The notes beneath the pieces were generated by a model. The model saw only the letters and a list, made by a program, of their open reading frames with translations, did no database searches and had not been told where the DNA came from. Positions 32,859 through 45,899 of a stretch of DNA of 64,000 nt are shown here, one piece after another (within the stretch, counting starts at the first letter, position 1; each line of letters begins with the position of its first letter). A program made the translations under genes and the position numbers. The DNA comes from Gadus chalcogrammus (lineage: Eukaryota; Chordata; Actinopteri; Gadiformes; Gadidae), in the NCBI RefSeq assembly GCF_026213295.1, contig NC_079415.1, positions 29,541,206-29,605,205 of the forward strand. Direction: 5' to 3'.

Positions 32859-35800
32859 CTACGTTGCATCAAAGGCTAATTTCATCAACCTGTGTGGAAA
32901 ACAGGAAGTCATTGTCCACTTTCAGCCGGGCGTGTGTTGCAGCAGACATCCATGTGTCTGATCTTTGTTGGAATATTGACAAATGATCCGGTGAGTGCAG
33001 CGACCTCATTGCTCTTGTTGAGAGCAACATGGAGTGGTCTGTAGTCCCATCAACGTGTTCCAGGTGTTGGACATTCAGAGGCGGCCTAGTAGATGCGCAG
33101 ACGGCAACAATGTAGAGGCCACTCTGGGTGACTACTTACATGTTTTCATTTGAATTTGTATTATTCAACGTTTTCATCTCCAAATCCTCAGCAACTGTGA
33201 AAGAAACAAAAACACATGCAATTCACACCCAAAGCCATAGTACTTTTTAGTTAGTTTTTTTCCAAATTTGGATCTTGTTCTAGCAAGTTTCAGCTCGCCG
33301 TTGTAGCAGAGGCGTTCTTCAGTTACGGTACGACTCGGGAGGATGAATGAGGTATGATAGTAAAACTATTTATTGAAGAAGGCAATCGAATCATGCGATG
33401 AAAATATGCAATCCAGGGTCGGTTCAAAAAGCACCTGTGCGTGTCATTCATTCATCTTAATGGTTTTTCTCTCTGGTTACTAGGAAACTAGTAGTAGATC
33501 CGTCCATCATACATCTGAATTAGACACCCTCACCTGTGATATCAGTAAATGATTGTTTTGAAACGGCTTATATTGGCACTTTGAACTTGATGCGTAGAGT
33601 GGCCTAGTTAGGCCACTATACGCATCATAGCATGTTTAAGACCTGAAAAAGGCGCTTTCGCCAGATGCATTTAGAAAAGCATTATCAATGAGGTATATTA
33701 ACTCAGGCCTAGCCCCTATTAGCAAGTCTTGTCTTGTTTAGTGATCTTATTTATGTATGGACGGCCCATTTGGGTCGTGGGTGGGTTCTGTGCCAGCTAC
33801 CTATAGATCCACTCGGCCCTCAGCCTGGTTTGAGTGGCTACAGCTTGTTTGTGCGTGTTGCCATGGTTTTTGGCTCGCTATTACAGCGCAGTATGTGAGC
33901 TATGGTTTGTGATGGGCTTTTTTCCTGATGGATAGCAAGAAACATGCTCTATTACGTAGAGAAAAAATATTTAAACAATAGTATAGTTAGTAGTTGAATT
34001 GCTTTCTTTACTGTTCTTGATTGTTTCGAATGTCATGACCCCAGAGACTCACCGGGCGGCTGAGGCACGAAAATCTCACGTTCTGGAAACAAACATGGAA
34101 GGGCATAAATAACATCTTAAGTGGATTACTGTTAGAAGGCTTACGGCAGGGTCACCTCTGCTGTGCCCTCTTTAATGAAAGAATACATTTATGCAGAAAA
34201 ATATTACATTTTGGCAACGGTACAACGATATTTCAACAATACTTACCTTTTGTCTACAGTTTATAATCAGTCATCTTTCAAGCATTTAATTTTTTTCTTG
34301 GTAACCACAGTGACTCACCTGCGACTTCTTCGCTTGCTGATACTGGATCGGCTTGTGGGGCTGATTGGGGTCGTTGCTCGTTAGAAACTGAGGAGAAACA
34401 ACGGAATGAACAAAAGCCCATGTTAAACAGAGGCCCTGGGATGAACTGAACATCGCCAACAGGCGACTTTTTAAACTAAAGGGATTCAGCTAGCTTGTGA
34501 CAAGCTGGCTGAATCCCTTTAGTTTTTAGTCATGAGTGAGTATTGAAATTCGTAACGATCTAGCTAAAAATCCTGCATAGCCAGAAGAAAAATGTCAACA
34601 ACTTTTAGTAGACTGGCGTTTTTTAATTTAATTTGTTTGCTCAACGATCTTGTGTGCACTTACGTGGATTTCCTTTGCATTTCTTCCAACAAGCAAATCC
34701 CCCCACACACACCAGGACTGGTACGATTAAAAGGAGAAGGTAGAGTAGATCTTGAAAAAAACACATTGGCACCAGAATGAACGTAAGTTAGTGAAATAGC
34801 AGCCTATATCATTACAAATACTATTTGTTGTTTGGAAATGCACCATTGGAGACGTCACCAGAGGCATTGGAGACGTCACCAGAGGCATTGGAGACGTCAC
34901 CAGTGCTCTGAGGGTTGTGGCGCTCTAGTGTGACTGCATCGGGTGTTGCTAGAGAAGAGAGAAAACAAGAGAAGGTCATTACAGAAGATACCTGGAGATA
35001 ACTTGCGCAAACGAGCAGGCAAATCTTCACTTCACTTTTGGTGGGTTGACGCACAGTAAGTCATTCCGGGGCTAAAGCACTACCTCTGGCGGTCAGAAAA
35101 ATGAAATAGAATCAGAGTTAGAAATGTCCCATTGTTCTATCAATGCAATGTGTGAGGTACTCAACCTGCACGCAAAGGATAGCCTTATCCCCTATTTCTT
35201 CATGTTTGACTTCCATAAAAAATATTTTACAGCAGTTCTGGGTGTAATGTTTAATAAAAGCATACAATTAAAACACAATTGTTGGATACAGCCTTAATGC
35301 CTGTAGAAAACTCTACAGGCATTCTCCCCCATAGCCTCCACATCACGTTACTGCAACACGCAGACAGAACACCACACCCACGTAACCACATGTTACCAAA
35401 CAACTATCCCTAGTATGTGTATATTTAGCTGCTCATTTGGCAATGCTTGCTGGAGTCAGAGTTGTTTATATATATTGTCTTGCTTGTTAGTTTTTGCCAA
35501 GAAAACCGACACTGCCTGCGACTATAAAATAGTTTCTACAAAAGGGGAGGTTCATTTTAGAAAATCCACACAGACATGGCCAACCTTTGTAAGGGTATGA
35601 CCGGTATGCTATGTTATGTTGTGTCATCTTTGGTATGAAGGTATGAAAGAATTCCTGATGTCTTTTACCTGCACCTCTATAAATCTTGTTGCGTCTGCGG
35701 GGTTTGTTTACCGGCGTTGCTATCGTTACCGGTCTCGTAAGGAAGCACGTAAATTCTCGGCGCGATAATTCTCCCGCACAGAGCAGAACTGTGGCCTATT

Positions 35801-38800
35801 CTACACATTTTAATTTTCTTAATTACAATTATATTATTCATTTTTACTGAATTTGTTTTTTATTACTGAAAAAAATAAAATAAAAATTGGTGTTGCCGGT
35901 GTGCAACAACGAGGAATCGGTGTTGGCCTCAAGACCGGTAGCACCGGTAATACCGTATACCGCGGCAACCCTAATGTTAAGTCAAGCCTAAGATTTGGCT
36001 CTCATTTTTTTATTATACTGAGAGTTTGGATGTTTGAGGTGAACAGGCTAGGGTTCGGCCTAACAGAGAAAAAGAAACTGCCTGTTTAAGTAACCTATTG
36101 GAAAAGTGATAATGTTTGCTAGACATTGCGTACACAATGCCTACACTATTAAGAAACAAATTCACAAAACCTATCCGATCCAATCCTATCCTATTTTTTG
36201 CAAAGGTCAAGGTGCGCAGATGCCACAGTCTGACACGTGTGTGTGGATTTGTTATCCAATTCTACATTTCAAAATACAAATTGAGAGCAAACTTACAACT
36301 TCCCAAATACTATTCTACAAATTAAAGCCTTTGCAACAAAATTACCTTCATACGACCCTTCAGCGGTGACATACCTGGTACTGGTTTATAGAGTGGATTT
36401 TCCATGGGCAGGCTGGTGTTGCTGGTCCTCACACGGGTCTTCAGCCTGCAGAAGAACTTCTCAGGGGTATCAGAACTGCTGATATTCTTCAGCTTGTCAC
36501 CCTTGGTCCACTCTCCTTCGTCTTTCTTCCATTCGTAGGAGACCGGTCCCAGATCTGTGGTGTCCGCGGTACACTTCAAAGTACAAGTGACGTTACACAG
36601 CGGCTGGGTCTCTATACTGGGCGTCGGAGGGGGCTCTGGTCGGGTGAAAAGAACACAAGAACAGAGATGAGGTTTCCATCTGCTGTGTATCTTCTACCCC
36701 CCAGACCATTTTAAAAACAAAATATTTTTTTGTTTTTAAAATTTTTCATTTAAATTCAAAAAAGAAAATGTATTGCGTAGGTGATCATTTTCTTGCCAGT
36801 GCTTAAATATGTCTGTCTGTCTGCAGTCTAGAACCCTGTCATTTTTATATATTAGCCTATATGCGAACCAATGGTAAAGGTTAGGTTAACTTTCGCCAAT
36901 TCAATCCTGCCGTAAGATATGGGCCGATTTGTTTTATTACCCTAATGCCTAAGGCCATTAGTTTTACCAATTTCTTTAGGCTACTTCATGTTTCCTTACA
37001 TTGTTTGACCGGCGAAATCTAACCCAGGGGGCCCTATCTTGCATCCGGCGCAAGTGACTTAGTCACTGGCGCATGTGTCGTTGCTAGTTTACAACTGGCG
37101 CAAAGCGTTCTTTTCCCACCAGCGCCACTCGCCGGTAAATTAGGGATTGATCATGCGCCGCAAGGGGCGGTTCGGCGGAAGGAGGAGGTGTGTTCTGGCG
37201 CAAACGGTATTTTGCCGTCTCTGAATACCATTGCGCTACTGACCAGGAAATACCTGGTTTAAAGTCAGTGGCGCGTTGTTCAGACGCTATTTTAAGGGCG
37301 GATGCATACATGCGCATGCGATGCATACGGATTGCTTGTGCACCTCGCGCATACACTTTGCTTCTCTCATCTACCTAGCCGCAAATTCTTGGTAAATTAT
37401 TTGGGAAACAACAGCTGATGCAGCGGTAATAAGTTGTACTTTTAAATCAATGCATCTGCAAACACCGTACAGCAAACACATATTTTCTTGACACAGACAT
37501 CGTGTAGGCCTACATGCGCATAACTTTTAGGATTGATGAGTAGGCCTATTTGATCGTGAAAAACATTGTTTTACCGCGAGTGAGTGTTAAAAATAATGAA
37601 TGAATGCGGGCGCGCGTGTGTGCTCTGTAAGGCGCCCAGTTTCCAACCTCGAAATTTCACTTCATTTAAATTTAATTTGCATGGTATTTCTTATCCTTAC
37701 CAGATGCCCGAACCACCTCAGCTGACTCCTTTCTAAGTAAAGGAGCAGCGGCTCTAATCCGAGTTCCTCACGGATGGCTGAGCTTCTCACCCTATCCCTA
37801 TCTCGTCCTTTCGGTCATCACCCAACCCTCATGACCATAGGTGAGGATAGGAACGAAGATCGACCGGTAGATCGAGAGCTTTGCCTTGCGGCTCAGCTCT
37901 CTTTTCGTAACAACGGTAAAGCGAACGCAATACCGCCCCCGCTGCTCCGATTCTCCGGCCAATCTCACGCTCCATAGTTCCCTCACTCGCGAACAAGACC
38001 CCGAGGTACTTGAACTCCTCCACTTGGGCAAACTAAAAACGTAACGCATAATACAATCAATGGCAATGTAGGCCTATATTACCGCGGGGACACATGCATA
38101 TTAGGATAGCATACAATACTGATAAGAAACAATGTTTATAATGTATTGCGTATATCATTAAATAGAACCACAGTTACCGCATATCATATGTTATAGCCTA
38201 TCATACGTTTTCTTTGCCGAAATGTATTTGAGGACTCAGTATATTCCATGTGTGAATTATGCCATATTAGGCTATTTGGCAATAAACTAAGCCATTTGCA
38301 GTAGGAAATTCTCGGAGACTGCAGACGCGCTGTCAAAATATCAACTCGTCCGATTCAAATGCGCTCATGGCTCTTAAAGGGGATGGGAGCTGGCACTCTC
38401 ATTGGTTTGTTGCACGTTACGCCCAAACCACACCTACGGGTAATTAGGCTGCTTCAGACCAACCCTTTTGACACTTGCGCCGCGGCGCAAGCGTCATTTA
38501 TCCGCCTGTAAAATAGCGATAGCGCCGTAGAACCGCCCACAAAGCTACTTGCGCTTTGCGCTTCCCACTTGCGTTTCAGACCGTTAAAATAGGGCCCAGG
38601 GTCTATTTCCGTGTGAAACCAGGTAAAATAAGCCGTTGAGAATTTTTGGCTAATAGTGCTTTGGCTTGGGGCGGCGAACGCTTCCAAATCAGCATTTCTT
38701 AACCACTAATATTGCTCAGAATAACAACAAATCTCTGAAGTAGAATGACTAGGGTCCCGACGCATAAAACAAAGAGCCAACAGCGTAGTTAGCGAACTAA

Positions 38801-40806
38801 GAGTTTAATAAACCATTCTTTTTTACACCAGTCTGTGCATTACCGGTAGGTCCGTGTTTACCGGAATGCGATACAAGTCGATTACCGAATGCAACGGAGT
38901 TCCCTTCAAGGAGGAAAGTTTTGGAATTTATAATTAATATAGTTTACATGGTTCTGGGAACCATCACCTTATCGTGGTGGAGAGGTTTGTGTGCCCCTAT
39001 GAACCTGAGGGCTGTGCTGTCTGGAGCATAGTGCTCCTGGTAGGGTCTCCCAAGGCAAAGTGGTCTTAGGTGAGGGGTCCGACCAAGAATGGTTCATAGT
39101 ACTTTAACAGCAAGTACAGTTTAGCTGTGAGGAGTTGTGCCCCACAGCCCTATATTATGCACATTGTAAAGTTCAATATGGAGATTCCAATCATCGCAAA
39201 CCCAATCCTTCCAGTGGTGGGAGTCCGCAGAAATCCCCTGGCAGCTGGAGGAGCTAGAGTCAGAGTTAGAAACCTACCATTGTTCTATCAATTCTGATGT
39301 GAGGTACTCAAACTGCATGCAAAGGACATCCTTATCCCCTATTTCTTCATGTTTGACTTTCATAAAAAAGAGTTTGTTTAATAAAAGCGTAAAAATAAAC
39401 ACAATAATCTAATGCCTGTAGAAAACTCGAGGGAAGCAAATTTAAATTGTCAGCCTGACATGTGTTCGCCCTCTGCCTAGTTCCAGAGGCCAAATCTGAA
39501 ATGAATCCAGGTCTGAAAATAAACTTCACGTTTTATAGAAACACTGGAAAAAGTTACATGCTTTACATAAAATATACAATACCTACATTTAAGAGTTGAT
39601 CTGCCCACATTTATGCATTTCAGAACAAACAGATTGGAGTGGTTTAATGTAATAGGTATGATCTATTTTTGTTACCAATGTTCTTGTTGAGAGTGGGAAT
39701 GAGTGAACGGAGGCCTACCAATTAGGATGAGAGTTGTTGTAGTGTCTTCAGTAATTCCACCGGGGTCCCCATGGCTTATGATGCATTTGTATGTCCCTTT
39801 GTCTGAGACGGTTAGATTCCGAAAGGTTACCGTTTTATCCACATGGTTCAAGTAGGTGTCAGGTCGACTGGGCCCAGTGAGGTTCTTCGTCTTATGATAT
39901 GCACTTATAACCTTTCTAAAATCTTTGCCTCCTTGTAAGTAAAGAGATTGTACGTCCCCCCGAGTTGAGTTGCATTGAAATACGACCGTCCCTCCGACCT
40001 CTCCATAAAGAGTAAGGCCAGCACAACCTGAAAGAGAAAGGTTGCAATTTATATGCAGAGAATGTCAAGTCTGAAACGAATGATCCAAACTGTATCTCTC
40101 CATAGCCTCCACATCACGTTACTGCAACACGCAGACAGAACACCACACCCACGTAACCACGTGTTACCAAACCACTATCCCTAGTATGTGTATATTTCGC
40201 TGCTCAATTGGCAACGCTTGCTGGAGTCAGAGTTGTTTATATATATCGTCTTGCTTGTTAGTTTTTGCCAAGAAAACCGACACTGCCTGCGACTATAAAA
40301 TAGTTTCTACAAAAGGGGAGATTCATTTTAGAAAATCCACACAGACTTGGCCAACCTTTGTAAGGGTATGACCGGTATGCTATGTTATGTTGTGTCATCT
40401 TTGGTATGATGAAGATATGAATGATTGCCTGATGCCTTGTACCTGCACCTCTATTAATCTTGATGTGTCTGCAATAATGCAGAATGAGGAACTACAGGCT
40501 GAAGGGTGTGGTAAATGTGGCCCTCAGACAATGCATTAGTTGTGGCCACATCAAACCGGTATGGCTGCATACAAAGTCAACATCAAATCAGTATGGCTGC
40601 ATACAAAGTCGATTAGGCTATTTATGTATGGAGTAATTTTGCAAGAACTTGCAAAGATTCTGGCAATTCTGATGAAATTATAATATTAGGTTATTAGAGT
40701 AACAGCTGCAATTATTAAAGTGAGAACTCTTGCATTAAATATTTTTAAATATTTTCTTACCTTTGACAAAGAAGGGAAATCCCAGCAATATAAATAGCAT
40801 CTCCAT
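32859..40806 (-). CDS. Gene C: chimeric IgSF receptor, leader-V-Ig2-TM2-tail
   Basis: Exons: leader 40761-40806, V-set 39719-40027, Ig2 36375-36635, TM2 34664-34750, tail 34319-34387, 34053-34082, 33140-33194 and 32859-32889. Every phase matches; the total is 888 nt (295 residues), stopping at TAG after LMKLAFDAT, five codons earlier than gene A. The 5' half (leader to Ig2) is A-like. The 3' half, from about 36.0 kb down, is D-like with a different transmembrane exon, so the gene is a fusion of two units. Between Ig2 and TM2 lie remnants: a broken C exon (34821-34948), a piece of intron 1 without its V exon (about 35324-35690) and a hAT fragment. The V-Ig2 intron carries a PIF/Harbinger-like element. 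Whether transcription crosses the junction is inferred from phase alone. Confidence 0.6.
34473..34525. repeat. 25-bp fold-back hairpin at TM1/TM2 module boundary (gene C)
   Basis: Arms 34473-34497 and 34501-34525 with one mismatch and a TGA loop. Genes A and B match only the left arm and then diverge. The gene D copy is at 51005-51057. Confidence 0.85.
34664..34750 (-). CDS. Gene C exon: transmembrane segment TM2
   Basis: An 87-nt phase 1-1 exon, acceptor TTTCAAG, donor GTAAGT. It encodes LLYLLLLIVPVLVCVGG, then FACWKKCKGNP: a hydrophobic span with a basic stop-transfer end. There is no resemblance to TM1, so it is a separate module rather than a diverged copy. Confidence 0.75.
34821..34948 (-). 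pseudogene. Broken C-type Ig exon with 21-bp triplication
   Basis: The acceptor side is intact (TCTCTAG then TPDAVTLERHNPQS). A 21-bp unit encoding GDVSNAS then occurs three times (34845-34907). The rest of the domain, including both cysteines, is gone, and the frame ends at a TAG (34821-34823) with no donor. It lies between Ig2 and TM2 of gene C. It could be a dead exon or an alternative terminal exon producing a soluble form. Confidence 0.7.
35296..35323. repeat. 12-bp perfect hairpin at a deletion junction
   Basis: Arms 35296-35307 and 35312-35323 with an AAAC loop, directly followed by intron-1 sequence. The V exon expected here is missing. Confidence 0.8.
35696..35965. mobile_element. 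hAT-like fragment at the gene C fusion junction
   Basis: It ends GCGGCAACCCTA, resembling a hAT terminal repeat, and contains several ACCGGT-type repeats. The other end and a target duplication are not visible. It sits exactly where intron-1-derived and Ig2-flanking sequences meet. Confidence 0.4.
36375..36635 (-). CDS. Gene C exon: Ig2 membrane-proximal domain
   Basis: A 261-nt phase 1-1 exon closely matching gene A Ig2. It reads PLCNVTCTLKC at the cysteine-rich start and GEWTKGDKLKN where gene A has GEWTEGDALKN. The acceptor is CCAG and the donor is GTATGT. Confidence 0.75.
37029..38597. mobile_element. PIF/Harbinger-like non-autonomous element in gene C intron
   Basis: The ends are GGGCCCTATCTT and its near-complement. 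The 3-bp duplication AGG is at 37026-37028 and 38598-38600. Gene A near 9915-9940 shows the empty site. GGGCCC ends with 3-bp duplications fit PIF/Harbinger, though the usual target is TWA. The interior includes a captured LINE fragment on the minus strand, about 37690-38040. Confidence 0.75.
37690..38040 (-). pseudogene. LINE reverse-transcriptase fragment inside the PIF/Harbinger-like element
   Basis: Frames on the minus strand read EFKYLGVLFASEGTMEREIG and KAKLSIYRSIFVPILTYGHE, the C-terminal reverse transcriptase part of a common fish non-LTR element, split by frameshifts and a small deletion relative to the gene D copy. Confidence 0.6.
39719..40027 (-). CDS. Gene C exon: V-set Ig domain
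   Basis: A 309-nt phase 1-1 exon, open when translated from GT TGT GCT GGC. It has VFQCNSTRGDVQSLYLQGG, VISAYHKTKNLTG, and DKGTYKCIISHGDPGG. No internal methionine occurs near its start, so it does not stand out as a long ATG-initiated reading frame. Confidence 0.85.
40761..40806 (-). CDS. Gene C exon: signal peptide
   Basis: Encodes MEMLFILLGFPFFVK plus one base, with a GTAAGA donor. The ATG follows CCCAG directly. It is closest to the gene A leader. Confidence 0.75.
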
Positions 40807-41651
40807 CTGGGAACAACATATACATTACAAAAGTTAATCTTAATTCTAAAACATGCAATAACAAATGTGTGTAGGTAGCTAAATCAAATTTCAAAAACAG
40901 GTTTTGAAACACATTTGGCCATATAGCTTCTACATTGCCATTCTGCTCATCATTAAATGTTCTCCATAGTCTAGGATTAATGTTTTGATAGTTATGATAA
41001 CACACACACATAAATTGTGTGTTTGAGTGCACAGGTGTGTGGCTACATTGGCCCACGCTGCCTCATTAACAATCCTGGCGCACCTGCTGTCAACCAAAGT
41101 AGAGACAGTCCCCAAAACAGGTTCTGAAACACATTTGGCCACATAATGAAGCGATCAATTTGGCATTGTTGGTATGTGGTGTGAGTGATTGATGGCTTGA
41201 TTAGGCCTGGCTGGTATCACGCGTGCACTTTTGTAATTGTTATCAATGAGGAAGTGTTTTCCTCGCCTATTTTACGTTGCTGAGCGCTATCCGCTCAATC
41301 ATGTATTATGCCGGAGCTCCCTGGACTCCGAGCAGAAAAGGTTCCTGACACCATTCGCGTTATTTTTCATTCTCCAATCAGATGAGTTGAGGAGGCCAGA
41401 AGGCCTGAGCCGGACCCCCACGGTCCCCTTGTGTTCAATCATGGTGCTCGCATGGGGCACTAGCTACGCATACCTAGCCTAGCTAAAGGTTGGCAACAAA
41501 CTCTAACCTGAAACTCACTGTGTGTAAAGCAGAAAGTGTGAACTGTATGAAATGAGAGTCTTACACTTAACACCTGAATATAAAGCAAAGAAATGGTGGA
41601 ATAAACCCACCCAGGAGAGGATGTATCACGACAAAGTATTCTTCGACTTAC

Positions 41652-41705
41652 CATTTCGATTGAGTCCGGAGTGAATGACGACAAACTTCCTTGTTCTTCG
41701 CTGAA
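41652..41705 (-). promoter_or_regulatory. Candidate first exon / promoter of gene C
   Basis: GTAAGT donor after CGAAATG, with AAGGAAGTTTG upstream on the minus strand. It lies 0.85 kb above the gene C leader and is colinear with the gene A block. Confidence 0.4.
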
Positions 41706-44700
41706 GAGAAGGGTGTTGGCTTGTGTCCCTCTCATGTGGGCTGGGTGACAGAGTACTACCAAGCCTTGTCATTGTTGCATCCTCAGCCGATTCATTCATA
41801 AAAAAAATTGAATACATGAGTTATATGAGGCCGTGCGTGCGTGCATGCATGTGTGTGTGTGTACGTGTGTGAGAGAGAAAGAGAGATAGAGATCGATAGA
41901 AAAATGATATCTCGGACACTATAATTATCATTTTATTTTATTTTAACTTCCGCATCACAGGAGTATATTGGGTAATTGTTCAGCAAAAGATCCAACTCCA
42001 AACTATAGGCAACATGTTCAGGAAATAGTTTTTTCCCCCTTCACCTCACTAATTATCAATTATTCAATATTGGTGAAATCATCTTCAGAAGAAAAAAAGT
42101 ACTTTGATACATCATTAACCAAATTTATAATTATAATCAATTACAATTTTTTTGCGAGAACTCTATCTGCTGCTATGGATGCTGACTGCCAGCTGGACGA
42201 AAAGAAGTGCCTTGAACAGTGTTTACCTGTTCATTTGTGGAGTGTTTTCATCTTTCATAAGCTATTTGTTTTATTTGCACTTGTTTTTGCTTAGACTTGA
42301 GATTACAATTCTTATCGTTGAAAAACATGTCTTTTTTAATAATTTTTGGTCGTCCGTCTCATCATGCCTTTCATGGGTCATTCTTGATCCCTTAAGTCCA
42401 CCGTGTCACAACACTAAATATCAAACGTGCAAATGTGACACATTGATGGCTCGAAGAGCAGGAGGTGGTCTGTACATTGTGTCAGCACACAGCACATTTG
42501 TATGCTAGATGATGTTAGCAAGTTGACCCTACCACCGACACTAGGTGTCTTCACTGGGCTCCTCCGAAACATGACAGCAGCTGGTGGTGGGTGGTGTATA
42601 AAACAGGTTTACTGCAGGGTCGGAATCGGGCTTACTGCCACAGCAGGCGTTGCCCCCTGGCAACAAAACCGGCCTGGCTCCATTATGTAAATAACAATGC
42701 TGTGTCAGCACGATGCAAAACCTGTGCAAACTAATTTTGTTCGTGGGCAGATGCACATGGTGGTTACGTGGTGATCGCAGAGGTTAATACCCCGACATTT
42801 AGGCACCCTAAGATTGAAGGTGCCATTGAGCCCATTCGAGAGTTTTAGGAAGAAAGGGGGGGGTGCTATCACCGTGGTTACGACCCACGGCAACCTGTCC
42901 TCTTTTTTTCCGCGCCCCTCAAAGAATCAGAAATTCCAGAATCTAAATCGATAAGCATAATCTGAATCTGAATCAGAATTGTTAAAATCCAAATGATGGC
43001 CAACCCTAGTGACGGCTGGGTCAACCTGTGTGGCTTCATTGCACCACAGGCATGCAGCCTCACCCACATCCCAGCATCCAATCAGTAAGAGGAGGGAGGC
43101 TGCTTTACATGAGGCTGCTGAGATCAACCACACACACTCACCAGGATGTCTATGGTGAGAGAAGGACATATTGTGATGTTTTATTTAAAGAGAGTAAAGA
43201 TTAAACATTGTTTCTTGCTTCTTTCATTTCCTTTTTGTAAATCAGGATAAAAGCATTTGTTAAATGACAAAAATGTCAATATAAAAGGAGCAAGAAGTGG
43301 CCAATGAGTGTCCAGGTGGGGGTTTCTACCCCTCATTTGCTTATCATTCAAAACATTGACATAAATAGCTTTTCCCACTTCTGTTTTAAATCAGGTTATA
43401 CAAGCTTATCATAGTAGATACTGATATCAGAGCACTTAACTTTGAAAATGTTGTAATGATGTACTCTATGCATAATATTGTAAATTGTAATTATATCAAT
43501 ATGACAAAATACATTTGCTTTGAAAATAAATCATAAATATGTGAAACCTGCTAGGCTAACCCTATGGAAGATCTTACGTTACAAAAGTGTATCCAAATGA
43601 TTCAACATGCAATTACACATTTGGTCAAGTAGCTAAATCTATTGTACCGAATTTCAAACAAACATTTAAAACACATTTTGCAATGAGCTTCATCATCACC
43701 AAACTGCTCACCATTAACTGTGCTCCATAGTGCATGTCCATGTTAATGTTTTGATAGTTATGTTGACGCACCCGTTACCATAAACACACGCAAATGTGTG
43801 AGTGCGAGCATTGCGCCTGGACAGGCTGCCTGCTCCTGTAGTCGTAGAGACCCGTAGATAACTACCCAATGACAGCACGTTAGGGCGTAATGTGCTGTGA
43901 TTGGGTAGTAATCGTCACCTCAACGCGTCCTTCTGGTTGAATGCTGTGAGCGCTGAAAGTGACTGGGCTGTTCTGCTCCCCTCCTCCATTGACACTTTTG
44001 GCCCACGCCGAGTCAAACCATGCCACACTGAATTAAAACTGAATTCGCCACAGCTTTTTAACCGCGTGACAAAGCGCAACAAAGCGTAACAAAGCCCATT
44101 AGAATCACAGCTTTTTAGTCACGCACCAGCAGCCAACGCTTCGACCGACGCTCCAACTCCGTTATTAAACATCACCATATAACGTTATAGTGGTTGTTTT
44201 AAACCAAATACTATATCCGGTCTAATCAGCATGCCTCGCGTCAAAAGTTGTCGCCGGCCTCTAGTACTATCCTCCCTCCACAAACTGACAAAGAGGTGAA
44301 TGGAGACTCCACTGTTGTGTGTGTGTTGGAGGACATGTCTGCAGGGGACTGAGCTCATGGTCCCCCAATGCTTAAAGGGGACATATTATGAAAATAACAC
44401 TTTTCCTGGGATTTGGGGTGAGGTTTAGTGTCTCTGGTGCTCCCACACACATACAAACTTCCCTCAAAAAATCTGCAGGTACATGATATTTTGAGTGAGA
44501 TATGCATAAACTAACGACAAAGCTTTCCGGCTGCTCCGGCGGGTGTACTCCGGGAGCTGAAATGCCGCCGAAGCTGGCAGGTCCGTTGAGGGGGATCTCG
44601 GAAGCAGTCCGGCAGCTCCGCCGCGGGGAGCTCGGCGGCAGTACGGCAGCTCCGCTCCCGGGGTACAATCCCTTTCTCCTCCAAGTCGTGGTTCATGGAC

Positions 44701-45059
44701 TTCAGAGGGTCAAGGACAAAGTTCCTTTCCCCCAATTCTTCTCAACCATGTCCGAGATAACCCGAAATATGAGCCTTTACTTTTAGCCATATAACTCCGT
44801 AATGAGCTTCTACATCACCGTTCTGCTCACCATCAGATGTTCTCAATAGTCTGGTGTTTTCATATACATTGTGTGAGTGTGTACATGCACAGGGGTGTGG
44901 CTACAGGGGTTTATTTAGTCTCCTCAATCTTTTTTCACATGATGTTACTGGCTGTGTGTCACTCCTCTGTCTACATCCTCTCGCAAATAATACGTGACTT
45001 GGCAACAGCGGGGGGAAGGGGGGCACGTACCACCCTTAGAGTTGACTTTATTGAAACAC

Positions 45060-45227
<168 letters not shown>

Positions 45228-45751
45228 TTTCAATTTCACCCGATGGAGTAGGTTTAGCCGAGTATATCTTAATTACTCGTGTACTGATGTCCCCCACACA
45301 GCAGTACAGCGGAGAACACACCATCGACCAGGCCGCTATGAAACAGATATGTGTGTTATAAGGAAGGCGCACACACACAAACATACACATTCACTTACAC
45401 ATTCCTTAAATTATATTTATAAGTACCATTGGAACGGATCTATTTCAGCGTGTGTACTAGAAATGACACACACACACATACACACACATCTTACTGAAGT
45501 CATGGATGAAGAAAAATGAGAGAAAATGAACCCCTTCAACAACCACTTCAAGGACAGGATATATGTGTGCGTGTGTGTGCATGCAGCCTAAATGCACACT
45601 TTTTGAGACAGCATGCACTTAAATGAACGCGTATGCAACCCACTGATGCAATTATCGAAAAAAACATCAAAAAAATGATATTGACATGGTACAGATGTGT
45701 GCTGGCAAAGCATAAGGGACACAGTATATACACATAAACACGCATACACAC

Positions 45752-45754
<3 letters not shown>

Positions 45755-45797
<43 letters not shown>

Positions 45798-45899
45798 ACT
45801 CACTCACTCACTCACTCACTCACTCACTCACTCACTCACTCACTCACTCACTCACTCACTCACTCACTCACTCACTCACTCACTCACTCACTCACTCAC
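45755..45899. repeat. (CT)n-(CACT)n microsatellite
   Basis: Paralogous to 2244-2383. Confidence 0.95.
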
